A DNA stretch of 9,613 nucleotides, taken from contig CALUSZ010000169.1 of the NCBI GenBank assembly GCA_944323495.1, positions 1 through 9,613 on the forward strand. Direction: 5' to 3'. Both the position numbers and the translations under genes were made by a program. Shown in pieces: positions 1-6,751 of the stretch. Below the pieces are notes generated by a model. The model had not been told where the DNA came from. It was given only the letters and a program-made list of their open reading frames with translations, and ran no database searches. Each line of letters starts with the position of its first letter. Positions within the stretch are counted from its first letter, which is position 1. Source of the stretch: Candidatus Gastranaerophilales bacterium. Lineage in GTDB: Bacteria > Cyanobacteriota > Vampirovibrionia > Gastranaerophilales > Gastranaerophilaceae.

Positions 1-380
1 GGGTTGTAATAGGTGAAACCACAATTATTGGTGATGATGTGCTGATTTATCAGCAGGTAACTTTAGGCGGAACAGGAAACGAACACGGCAAGCGCCATCC
101 GACTATCGGTAACAACGTAATTATAGGCGCCGGAGCAAAAATTTTAGGTAATATTACCATTGGTGATAATACAAGAATCGGTGCCGGCTCGGTTGTCGTA
201 GATGATGTTCCGGAACATTGCACAGTTGTCGGAATCCCGGGTAGAATTGTACAGCAGAAGTTTATGAATCCGGACGGTATTCTTATGCATAATAGAATTC
301 CTGACCCTGTTAAATGTGATATCAACAGGTTAAAATATGAGCTTCAGGAATTGAAAGAAAAGTTAAAAAAACAAGAGTAG
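1..380 (+). CDS. cysE: Serine O-acetyltransferase, C-terminal part (5' end outside window)
   Basis: This is the C-terminal 125 residues of serine acetyltransferase, which transfers acetyl from acetyl-CoA to L-serine to give O-acetylserine, the first step of cysteine synthesis in the cytoplasm. The reading frame is open from base 3 with no stop back to the edge, so the gene starts outside. The GTG at 39 is an internal valine, not a start. The visible part is left-handed beta-helix: the IGET hexapeptide at the very start, then [30 protein letters not shown] and VVGIPGRIV, all typical of CysE. The DHxTG catalytic segment of the family would lie just upstream of the window. After the helix comes a charged tail of about 40 residues ending KKQE, predicted helical. 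It does not end in the isoleucine that many CysE proteins insert into the cysteine synthase active site. The gene converges on hemW with 6 bases between stops. Confidence 0.95.
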   Translation, partial: VVIGETTIIGDDVLIYQQVTLGGTGNEHGKRHPTIGNNVIIGAGAKILGNITIGDNTRIGAGSVVVDDVPEHCTVVGIPGRIVQQKFMNPDGILMHNRIPDPVKCDINRLKYELQELKEKLKKQE

Positions 381-386
381 CAAATT

Positions 387-1472
387 TTAAATATCTGATA
401 AGAATTCGGACAATATAAGATTACTTATCAAAATCCCTTGAAGATTTAACCTGTATCCAGCAGGTATTTTTTCAATATAGCTTTTGTACTTATCAAGAAT
501 TTCCTTATATTTACCGCCAAAATCAATCCCGAATTTATCTTGAATCAGATTTGTATTTATTCCGGAAGTTTTTCTGAAACCCAAAAATATCTCTTCTTCC
601 AGTTTTTCTTGTGCAGAGAGCCTGTGAAAAGTTACTGGGTGCATTGGATTTAGGAGATATTTATTCAGGTCGCATTCATTAGAGTATCTGGCACCTTCTA
701 AATAACCATGTGCAGAGACTCCAAAACCATAATACTCGTTATTATTCCAGTAATTAAGATTATGCCTTGATTCAAAGCCTGTGAGAGCAAAATTACTGAT
801 TTCATACCTGTAAAAACCTCTTTTTTCGAGGAAATTATTTATCTCAATATACATATTCGCTTGCATGTCGTCATCTGGTACAGCTGGCGGATTCTTACCC
901 CAGAAAGACTCTTCTTCAATTTTTAACCCGTAAGTAGAGATATGCTGAATACCAAGCTTCATAAACTTTTCTAAATCATTCTTTACGCCTTCAATAGTCT
1001 GAGTTGGAAGACCGTAAATTAAATCTACGCTTATATTTTTGAATCCGGCTTTTTTTGCCAAATTAACCGCCTCTATTATATCCTTACTCTCATGCCTTCT
1101 TCCTATAAGTTTTAAGATAGTGTCATTAAAGGTCTGTGAGCCTATACTAAGCCTGTTTATACCTATATCGTATAGTTCTTGTAAATATTTTAAAGAAGCA
1201 TCATCAGGGTTTAATTCAAGAGTTATCTCACAGTTTTCTGCATAATGAAATTTATTTATAATCTCTTCAAGAAACTCTTTTTTGATAAGAGAAGGTGTCC
1301 CTCCTCCAAAATAAAGTGTAGATAGTTTTTCCTGCTGGTATACTGTATCTATTTCTTTTTTTAGAGCTTTTATATAATTATTAATTTTACCAGTTTGATT
1401 ATAAGATACAAACGAACAGTACTTACACTTGGATTTACAAAAAGGTATATGGATATAAGCACACTCAGGCAT
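387..1472 (-). CDS. hemW: Haem chaperone HemW (radical SAM, HemN-like)
   Basis: A 361-residue radical SAM protein, full length for HemW. The [4Fe-4S] cluster motif is C12-x3-C16-x2-C19 followed by S-F. True coproporphyrinogen dehydrogenase HemN has a fourth cysteine two residues after the third; phenylalanine there marks HemW, which binds haem and delivers it to haem proteins. Other motifs are GGGTP (56-60, SAM binding), NPDD (88-91), RLSIGSQTF (107-115), DLIYGLP (150-156), YEISNFA (223-229), HNLNYW (237-242) and GFGVSAHGY (249-257), all in the family order, followed by a C-terminal winged-helix-like region starting near EEIFLGFR. The start ATG shares one base with the ftsQ stop (TAATG), so it is last in the murC-murB-ddl-ftsQ series and probably translationally coupled. 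Older annotations often call it oxygen-independent coproporphyrinogen III oxidase; the cysteine pattern argues against that. Confidence 0.93.
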   Translation of the reverse strand: MPECAYIHIPFCKSKCKYCSFVSYNQTGKINNYIKALKKEIDTVYQQEKLSTLYFGGGTPSLIKKEFLEEIINKFHYAENCEITLELNPDDASLKYLQELYDIGINRLSIGSQTFNDTILKLIGRRHESKDIIEAVNLAKKAGFKNISVDLIYGLPTQTIEGVKNDLEKFMKLGIQHISTYGLKIEEESFWGKNPPAVPDDDMQANMYIEINNFLEKRGFYRYEISNFALTGFESRHNLNYWNNNEYYGFGVSAHGYLEGARYSNECDLNKYLLNPMHPVTFHRLSAQEKLEEEIFLGFRKTSGINTNLIQDKFGIDFGGKYKEILDKYKSYIEKIPAGYRLNLQGILISNLILSEFLSDI

Positions 1473-2320
1473 TATTCATCCAGTTTAATATAGCTTGTAT
1501 CCCATCTTAAGTCGATATACTTAACCTTTTTATTAAGCATTTTTACCTGCGGGAGGAGGGAGGGTATTCTATGAATTTTTTCGAATGTTCCTGCATTAAA
1601 ACTTCCGAGTCTTATATTAACAGTTGGAATCTTTACATATACATCTTTCGGGTTTCTATAATCTATATACTCTACCTGTTCGCCCGAATCCATTTCTACA
1701 GTTGCAGCAAGTTTTTTTAAATTATTCACCTTTGTTCTGTCCCAATTTCTATAATCATCACCGCTTCCGTATGTTATGACTTTGACTGTTTTAAAATCAT
1801 CAATTGTTGACATATATTCTCTTCCAATTAATTTACCGTCTGTCGAGAAAAACGCAATTGGTGGAACATCTATATCAGGTGAAATTGTAATAGCAGGAGT
1901 TCTTTCAATTATAATTATCTGCAATCTTGCCGGAAACCAGAATCTTCTTATATAAACATCTCTAACCGGTTCAAGCTGTTTTATACTTTTTTTAAGATTA
2001 TCGGTTTTTACAAGGAAAATCGGACGCAAGGGAACCTGATTTCGTCTTAGTGCTGAAAGAATTTTTTGGGAAGGAACAATTCTGTTATTAACAATCTCAA
2101 GCGCCGGACTGTTTAGGTTATCAAAAGCATTTGAATGAAACCTCCATTGCGGCATCTTAAGTATTAGGAGCCCAAATGCTATTAAACTTACAATTAAAAA
2201 GAACTTCCAAAAAGCACGAAGCCGATTAAGCCTCCTTTGTGACTGCCTAATCTTTCTCTGCATTCTTGCTTGCTGCAAGCGCCTGTTTTGGTGGTATTTT
2301 GGGTGTTCCTCATTAGACAT
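1472..2320 (-). CDS. ftsQ: Cell division protein FtsQ/DivIB-type, POTRA domain
   Basis: A 282-residue bitopic membrane protein. Residues 1-36 form a very basic cytoplasmic tail rich in Arg, Lys and Gln. Residues about 37-55 are a single hydrophobic segment. An extracytoplasmic POTRA domain spans roughly residues 73-142 and ends in the family hallmark: basic residues, FWFPARLQI and then ERTPAI. The beta domain that follows ends with VKYIDLRW, matching the C-terminal ID-R pattern of FtsQ. FtsQ bridges FtsB/FtsL to the septal synthase in the divisome. The POTRA region reads most like cyanobacterial FtsQ, which is a judgement from memory. Position directly after ddl (TAATG overlap, one base) is classic dcw-cluster order. 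However, the next gene is hemW, not ftsA or ftsZ. No SD stands out before the ATG, consistent with coupling to ddl translation. Confidence 0.88.
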   Translation of the reverse strand: MSNEEHPKYHQNRRLQQARMQRKIRQSQRRLNRLRAFWKFFLIVSLIAFGLLILKMPQWRFHSNAFDNLNSPALEIVNNRIVPSQKILSALRRNQVPLRPIFLVKTDNLKKSIKQLEPVRDVYIRRFWFPARLQIIIIERTPAITISPDIDVPPIAFFSTDGKLIGREYMSTIDDFKTVKVITYGSGDDYRNWDRTKVNNLKKLAATVEMDSGEQVEYIDYRNPKDVYVKIPTVNIRLGSFNAGTFEKIHRIPSLLPQVKMLNKKVKYIDLRWDTSYIKLDE

Positions 2321-3258
2321 TATTTATTCAAACCCGCACTGTTTAGTATCATTAAAACAAGATTGTCGTAATCTATTCCGCCTGCCTTTGCCTGTGCCGG
2401 CAAGTCGCTCGTGTCTGTCATTCCCGGGTTTGTGTTGATTTCCAAGAAATATGGTTTATCATCTTTTACCATAAAATCAACTCTTGAAACTCCAGAACAG
2501 CCGGCGGTTTCGTGAGCTTCTACCGCATATTTTTGTGTAAGTTCATACGCTTCTTTTGATAAACCTGTTGCAGGAACGATAAACTTTGATAAACCTTTTG
2601 TATATTTTGCATCAAAGTCATACCACTCAGTCTCTGTTCTAATCTCAAGAATTTCTGTAGCAAAGGCCTTACCGTCTTTTTCCAGCACGCCTACTGTTAC
2701 AAAGAATCCGTCAATAAACTCTTCTATCAAAACATCTTTGTTATATTTTCTTGCTTTTGTGACTGCATCATACAGTTCCCCGTCACAAATAACCTTTGTC
2801 ATACCATAGCTTGAGCCTTCAGAAACCGGTTTTACCATTAAAGGATATTCTAAATCCATGACTTTCTTTACAGGATCTTCATCATAATGAACATAAACCG
2901 ACTTAATCAGCGGTACATTAGAGTTTTTAAGAACACGCTTTGTGTATTCTTTGTTCATACAAATAGCGCTCGACATTACGCCGCACCCCGTATAAGGTAT
3001 TTTCATTATCTCTAAAAGCCCTTGTATGCAGCCGTCTTCGCCATATTTGCCGTGAAGAATATTATATGCATAATCAAAACCCTTTAAGTCCTCTGCAACA
3101 TTTGGCCCGACATCTACGAGCTGGGCATTTTTATAACCCAATCTATGCAGCGCGCCCAGACAATTTTTCCCTGAACGTAGTGAAATCTCTCGCTCTGATG
3201 ACATTCCACCGCATAAAACTGCTATTTTTGCGTCTTTGTCTTGTATAGTATATTGCAT
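2320..3258 (-). CDS. ddl: D-alanine--D-alanine ligase
   Basis: A 312-residue ATP-grasp ligase that joins two D-Ala molecules using ATP in the cytoplasm, for incorporation by MurF. The N-terminal domain carries GGMSSEREISL (17-27; E22 matches the D-Ala-binding Glu of DdlB) and HGKYGEDG (69-76). The ATP-grasp part has MNK (101-103), MVKP (141-144), SEGSSYGM (146-153), IEEF (178-181), the omega-loop WYDFDAKY (212-219), SRVDF (258-262) and the metal site FLEINTNPGMT (271-281). The tyrosines kept in the omega-loop fit D-Ala-D-Ala rather than a VanA-type D-Ala-D-lactate enzyme. The start is the only in-frame option before the essential GGMSSERE motif. It lies 37 bases inside the 3' end of murB, with its own strong SD there. 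The stop shares one base with the ftsQ start. Confidence 0.96.
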   Translation of the reverse strand: MQYTIQDKDAKIAVLCGGMSSEREISLRSGKNCLGALHRLGYKNAQLVDVGPNVAEDLKGFDYAYNILHGKYGEDGCIQGLLEIMKIPYTGCGVMSSAICMNKEYTKRVLKNSNVPLIKSVYVHYDEDPVKKVMDLEYPLMVKPVSEGSSYGMTKVICDGELYDAVTKARKYNKDVLIEEFIDGFFVTVGVLEKDGKAFATEILEIRTETEWYDFDAKYTKGLSKFIVPATGLSKEAYELTQKYAVEAHETAGCSGVSRVDFMVKDDKPYFLEINTNPGMTDTSDLPAQAKAGGIDYDNLVLMILNSAGLNK

Positions 3259-4133
3259 AATTCTTCCTCTTTTTTAGTTTTATTTCCTATAAATATAATT
3301 TCAGGCCTTAATTCAATAGTATACATATCTTTTACTGCCTGATACATTTTAACCATCATCTCAAGCACATCTTCCGATGTCGCATTGCCTTTATTAATTA
3401 TAAAATTAGCGTGTTTATCCCAAACTTTTACATTTGGCATCTCAAAACTTTTTGCACCGGCCTTATCTAAAAGCCTGCCCGCGGAATCGTTTTCAGGGTT
3501 TTTAAACACACTGCCCGCATTTGGATTGGCAAGAGAGGGCTGAATGGTTTTTCTGAAAGTTAAATTCCTGTCCATAAGCTCTTTTATACTCTCAATCGGC
3601 TGTTTTGCGAGCTCAAATTCAGCAGATAGAAGAATATATCGTCCTTCATGCAAAATCGAATGCCTGTAAGAAAAATCCATCTCTGAATTTTGTTTGAAAA
3701 CAATTTCTTTTGTTTCTTTATCAAACAAGCAGGCTGATACCAGAACATCTGCAATACACTGTCCGTGAGCGCCTGCATTCATATATACAGCCCCGCCTAT
3801 TGTCCCCGGAAGACCGATTAGGAATTCTAAACCGCTTAAAGAAGCCTCACTGACCTTTTGCGAAATAAGCGGATCTTTAACTCCGCATTCGGCATATACC
3901 TTTGTTCCTCTTATTTCAAAATTTTTGAGCCCTGTTGTAATAACTATATTGCCATCAAATCCGTTAGATGAAAATAAAACATCTGAACAACTTCCAAGGA
4001 TAATATAATTATCCAGAGTTCTTAAAAGTTCTGTTAATTCTTCTATTTTTTCCGGAATATAAAGTTTTTTTACTTTACCTCCGATTTTATATGTTGTTAA
4101 ATTTTTGATTTCGAAATTATCTTTTATTTCCAA
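3222..4133 (-). CDS. murB: UDP-N-acetylenolpyruvoylglucosamine reductase (MurB)
   Basis: A 303-residue FAD enzyme that reduces UDP-GlcNAc-enolpyruvate to UDP-MurNAc with NADPH in the cytoplasm. Motifs in order: YKIGGKV (15-21), a FAD-loop variant GSCSDVL (47-53), LPGTIGGAVYMNAGAHG (108-124), YRHS (156-159), GSVFKNP (207-213, with the catalytic proton donor S208), HANFIIN (241-247) and RPE (276-278, the C-terminal catalytic Glu). Length and the YR-S loop fit type II MurB. The start is TTG at 4133, 17 bases inside murC; no ATG or GTG lies between it and the needed YKIGGK segment, and AAGG sits about 9-10 bases upstream. The FAD-loop differs from the usual GxGSN: cysteine replaces the central glycine and aspartate the asparagine. 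All other key residues remain, so I expect an active enzyme. Confidence 0.95.
   Translation of the reverse strand: MEIKDNFEIKNLTTYKIGGKVKKLYIPEKIEELTELLRTLDNYIILGSCSDVLFSSNGFDGNIVITTGLKNFEIRGTKVYAECGVKDPLISQKVSEASLSGLEFLIGLPGTIGGAVYMNAGAHGQCIADVLVSACLFDKETKEIVFKQNSEMDFSYRHSILHEGRYILLSAEFELAKQPIESIKELMDRNLTFRKTIQPSLANPNAGSVFKNPENDSAGRLLDKAGAKSFEMPNVKVWDKHANFIINKGNATSEDVLEMMVKMYQAVKDMYTIELRPEIIFIGNKTKKEEELCNILYKTKTQK
3265..3270 (-). promoter_or_regulatory. Ribosome binding site of ddl, inside murB
   Basis: AGAGGA on the minus strand, six bases before the ddl ATG at 3258 and embedded in the last codons of murB. It settles the ddl start despite the unusually long 37-base overlap with murB. Confidence 0.75.
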
Positions 4134-5472
4134 CGCAGCCCGCCTTTTCTAAATTTTTCCCCAGAGCAGTAATTGTACCGGCTCCAAGTCCTATTACTAT
4201 ATCATTTTTTTTCAAAGTTGGGAATAGTTTATTTGCAACATCTTCCATATTTCCTGAAATATATTCAGCACCTTCTAAATCTTTCGCGAACTCTTCTCCT
4301 GAAATCCCGTTAACAGGGTCCTCAGAAGCCGCATAAACATCAGTTACAATAATCCGCCCCGCATTTTTTAAAGCATACTTAAACTCATTCCACAAAGCCT
4401 TAAGTCTTGTATACCTGTGAGGCTGGAATACTGCAACAATATGTTCTTTTCCAAATTTAGAACCGGCTGCCTCAAGAGTCGCTTTGATTTCGGTCGGGTG
4501 ATGAGCATAATCATCATAAACCATTATACCGCCTATTTCTGCAACTTTCTGGAAACGCCTGCCCATTCCTGTAAACTCATAAAAATATTGAGCAATGCTG
4601 CTGATATTTACCCCTCCTTCATTTAAGGCTGCAATAACAGCAAGAGTGTTATAAACATTATGAACTCCGGGAAGCTGAATCTTTATATTAGCAAGCAGCT
4701 GCTCTTTATGATAAACATCAAACGAAGTTTGTTTTGGAGTATATTCAATATTTTTAGCTGTATAATCAGCCGCATGGAGCCCATAGGTTATGAAATCTCC
4801 TGTCAGAAATCTTATCCCTTCATCATTATTATTTACAATAACTTTTTTTGCCTGAGATACAGCCTTATCAAAAGTTTTGACTAAATCAATAATACCGTTT
4901 TTATAGAAATCAAGATGATCTTCTTCCAAATTATTAATTACAAGAATATCAGGATAATATTTTACAATTGTTCCGTCGCTTTCATCTAATTCTGCGATAA
5001 AATAATCACCTTTTTTATGCTGTGCATTTGTATTAATCTCCGGAATAATACCTCCGTCAACAAAAGACGGTTTGAGTCCGGCTTTTTCGAGTACAAAAGA
5101 CGCGAGCCCGCTCGTTGTAGTTTTACCATGTGTTCCGGAAAATCCTATAAAACATTTACCCTCTTTTTGTGCAGTTAGAGCAATTTCTTCCAACAAGTCT
5201 GAACGGTGGAAAATTTTGAGTCCGAGCTCTTTTGCTCTGATAACTTCCGGATTATTATCCCTAATAGCGCTGCTTTTTATTATAACTGCATCTTCCGGTA
5301 CATTGTTTTTATCGTGTCCTATAAAAATTTTTGCACCCAAATCCCTTAGTTTATCTATATATTTGCTGTCACAAATATCCGAACCTGAAACAGTATGCCC
5401 GTCTTCCAATAAATACTTGGCAAGTCCGCTCATTCCGATACCGCCGATTGCTATAAAATGATATTTTCCCAT
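4117..5472 (-). CDS. murC: UDP-N-acetylmuramate--L-alanine ligase (MurC)
   Basis: A 451-residue Mur ligase that adds L-Ala to UDP-MurNAc with ATP, the first step of stem-peptide assembly in the cytoplasm. The N-terminal Rossmann domain has AIGGIGMSG (8-16) and GSD at 30-32. The central ATPase domain has the P-loop GTHGKTTT (113-120), DESDG (163-167), EEDHLDFY (183-190) and GVHNVYN (269-275). The C-terminal domain has GMGRRF (302-307), DDYAHHPTEI (320-329), FQPHRYTRL (349-357) and GAGTI (430-434). DDYAHHP and HRYTR are specific for MurC or the related Mpl; the length, the early GIGMSG and the murB neighbour favour MurC. The ATG at 5472 has a strong GGAG SD five bases upstream and a candidate promoter within the 53-base gap after rsmD, so it probably heads the mur series. 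Its 3' end overlaps murB by 17 bases. Confidence 0.97.
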   Translation of the reverse strand: MGKYHFIAIGGIGMSGLAKYLLEDGHTVSGSDICDSKYIDKLRDLGAKIFIGHDKNNVPEDAVIIKSSAIRDNNPEVIRAKELGLKIFHRSDLLEEIALTAQKEGKCFIGFSGTHGKTTTSGLASFVLEKAGLKPSFVDGGIIPEINTNAQHKKGDYFIAELDESDGTIVKYYPDILVINNLEEDHLDFYKNGIIDLVKTFDKAVSQAKKVIVNNNDEGIRFLTGDFITYGLHAADYTAKNIEYTPKQTSFDVYHKEQLLANIKIQLPGVHNVYNTLAVIAALNEGGVNISSIAQYFYEFTGMGRRFQKVAEIGGIMVYDDYAHHPTEIKATLEAAGSKFGKEHIVAVFQPHRYTRLKALWNEFKYALKNAGRIIVTDVYAASEDPVNGISGEEFAKDLEGAEYISGNMEDVANKLFPTLKKNDIVIGLGAGTITALGKNLEKAGCVGNKR

Positions 5473-5474
5473 AA

Positions 5475-5481
5475 CCTCTCC
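5475..5481 (-). promoter_or_regulatory. Ribosome binding site of murC
   Basis: GGAGAGG on the minus strand, with the GGAG core five bases before the ATG at 5472. It is the strongest SD among the mur genes, in keeping with murC being first in its transcript. Confidence 0.75.
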
Positions 5482-5494
5482 AGTTTCTGAAACT

Positions 5495-5524
5495 ATTATA
5501 ATATAAAGAAAACCTCATTTACAA
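5495..5524 (-). promoter_or_regulatory. Candidate sigma70-type promoter for murC-murB-ddl-ftsQ-hemW
   Basis: On the minus strand a perfect TATAAT (5500-5495) lies 18 bases downstream of TTGTAA (5524-5519), close to the TTGACA consensus. It sits in the short rsmD-murC gap, with the -35 box against the rsmD stop codon. Transcription would begin near 5488, giving a leader of about 15 bases that includes the murC SD. AT-rich DNA yields chance matches, so this is a good candidate rather than a certain promoter. Confidence 0.5.
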
Positions 5525-5525
5525 T

Positions 5526-6038
5526 CTAATTTTTCTCCAGAAAACTCACCAGTTTTCCGCCGTAATTTTTTTGTTTTAAGAGTTTAAATCCTTCAAACTC
5601 CATATCCTCTGAATGTTCTGCAATAACAAGTCTGCTTTTTACCAAATTTAAGGCCTCCTGATAAATACCGCTTTGATAAGGCGGGTCAATATATACAACA
5701 TCAAAAACTTCTTCATTTTTTGATAAGAATTTTAAGCTGTCACCAATCCTTAAATCCGGCTTTATGCCGAGCATAACATAATTTTTTTTAATAATATCAG
5801 CAGCCTTTGAATTTTTTTCATAAACCCTAACTTTTGCAAATCCTCTTGATAAAGCTTCAAGCCCCATTATTCCGGAACCGCCGAACATATCCAGAAAACT
5901 TTTGCCCTCAAATTCTCCAATAATTGAATACAGTGTATTAAAAACTCCCATTCTTACTTTTGAAAGAGTGGGTCTTGTTATACTTTTATCAGGAACAGCT
6001 ATTTTACGCCCCTTAAATTTTCCGGCTGTTATTATCAT
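5526..6038 (-). CDS. rsmD: 16S rRNA (guanine(966)-N(2))-methyltransferase RsmD
   Basis: A 170-residue SAM-dependent methyltransferase that modifies G966 of 16S rRNA on the 30S subunit. It opens with MIITAGKFKGRKI, the conserved RsmD N-terminus, followed by RPTLSKVRMGVFN (22-34). SAM motif I is DMFGGSGIMGLEALSRG (50-66), the acidic YEKN end of the second strand is at 73-76, and the catalytic DPPY is at 118-121. The ATG at 6038 is preferred; the frame also has a TTG one codon upstream, but the family starts at this Met. The ATG shares one base with the stop of the bioD-like gene (TGATG), with only a weak GGA seven bases upstream, so translation is probably coupled. The protein is slightly short for the family (often about 180-190 residues), mostly at the C-terminus. 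Confidence 0.93.
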   Translation of the reverse strand: MIITAGKFKGRKIAVPDKSITRPTLSKVRMGVFNTLYSIIGEFEGKSFLDMFGGSGIMGLEALSRGFAKVRVYEKNSKAADIIKKNYVMLGIKPDLRIGDSLKFLSKNEEVFDVVYIDPPYQSGIYQEALNLVKSRLVIAEHSEDMEFEGFKLLKQKNYGGKLVSFLEKN

Positions 6039-6751
6039 CAAAAATCCAATTTTTCAATCTTTACATTAAAAATACTTTCAATATCAATACCGTTGAGTGC
6101 GCTTGTAATTAAATCTTCCGGAGTAAAATTTTCTTCTAAATGCGGAACCAGACCTAAGATTTTTATGTTAGTATATTCTTCTATAACTCTTGGAATTGCA
6201 TTTAGGAGAGATTTTGGACAATCTTCTTTTATATTATTTATTACAACACCTCTGATATCTAAACCTTTTTCCTGCGCTGTATATATTGAAAGCAAGGTGT
6301 CGTTAATAGAATCGTCTCTTGGTGTTACAACAAAAAGAAGCGGTATTTGTAATTTTTTAATCAAATCAGCTGTTTGAACCCCCGGAGCTAAGGGACTCAT
6401 AATTCCGTAATCGCCGTCTAAAATAGTACAGTCTGCAACACTTGAAATTCTTGTATATTCGCTGTTAATTAGTTCAATATCAATAGGTTCATTTTCTATT
6501 TCAGATGCAATTAGAGGTTCCAGATTTGATTTAAAAAGATAAGAAAAATGTGTATCAATATAAGGATCAATTGTTTTAATATAAGTCAAATCCGGAGACT
6601 GCATAAAACCTTGGTGTTCAATTCCTGCGGTCTGGATAGGTTTGTAAACACAAGTTGAATATCCAAGACTCTGCATCGTACCTGCGAGTCCTGCGGTTAT
6701 AAATGTTTTTCCTTCTTTTCTGTTAGACGATGTTATATATAATTTCAGCAT
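6038..6751 (-). CDS. bioD: Divergent dethiobiotin synthetase (BioD)-like P-loop protein
   Basis: A 237-residue protein of the BioD/AAA_26 P-loop fold. BioD closes the ureido ring of dethiobiotin from 7,8-diaminopelargonate, CO2 and ATP. Family features are the N-terminal strand and P-loop end E-GKT (13-16), YKPIQTAG (36-43, with the conserved Lys37), SPDLTYI (52-58, matching the SD of BioD), DGDYGIMSPLAPG (112-124, where BioD has EGAGG) and the strands LLFVVTPRD and IRGVVINNI that normally precede the nucleotide-specificity segment. Differences are notable: the first Walker A glycine is Ser8, the BioD Thr-Glu pair before GKT is Arg11-Lys12, and the EGAGG glutamate is Asp. The start ATG overlaps the end of yjbQ by seven bases, and no other biotin gene is in the window. 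It may be a true but divergent BioD or a relative with another substrate; the symbol is tentative. Confidence 0.7.
   Translation of the reverse strand: MLKLYITSSNRKEGKTFITAGLAGTMQSLGYSTCVYKPIQTAGIEHQGFMQSPDLTYIKTIDPYIDTHFSYLFKSNLEPLIASEIENEPIDIELINSEYTRISSVADCTILDGDYGIMSPLAPGVQTADLIKKLQIPLLFVVTPRDDSINDTLLSIYTAQEKGLDIRGVVINNIKEDCPKSLLNAIPRVIEEYTNIKILGLVPHLEENFTPEDLITSALNGIDIESIFNVKIEKLDF

Noticed and set aside
396..430. Seven-base inverted repeat TGATAAG/CTTATCA near the cysE-hemW junction as a terminator
   Set aside because: The stem is short and AT-rich, the loop is about 21 bases and no T-run follows on either strand; it also lies in hemW coding sequence.
387..1472. Oxygen-independent coproporphyrinogen oxidase (HemN) as the product
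   Set aside because: The cluster motif is C-x3-C-x2-C-x-F, lacking the fourth cysteine of HemN, which marks HemW.
2320..3258. VanA-type D-Ala-D-lactate ligase
   Set aside because: The omega-loop and the wall-gene context match an ordinary D-Ala-D-Ala ligase, and no vanH or vanX is nearby.
5072..5461. 129-codon plus-strand open frame opposite murC
   Set aside because: It mirrors the conserved MurC N-terminal and P-loop coding sequence and shows no recognisable domain.
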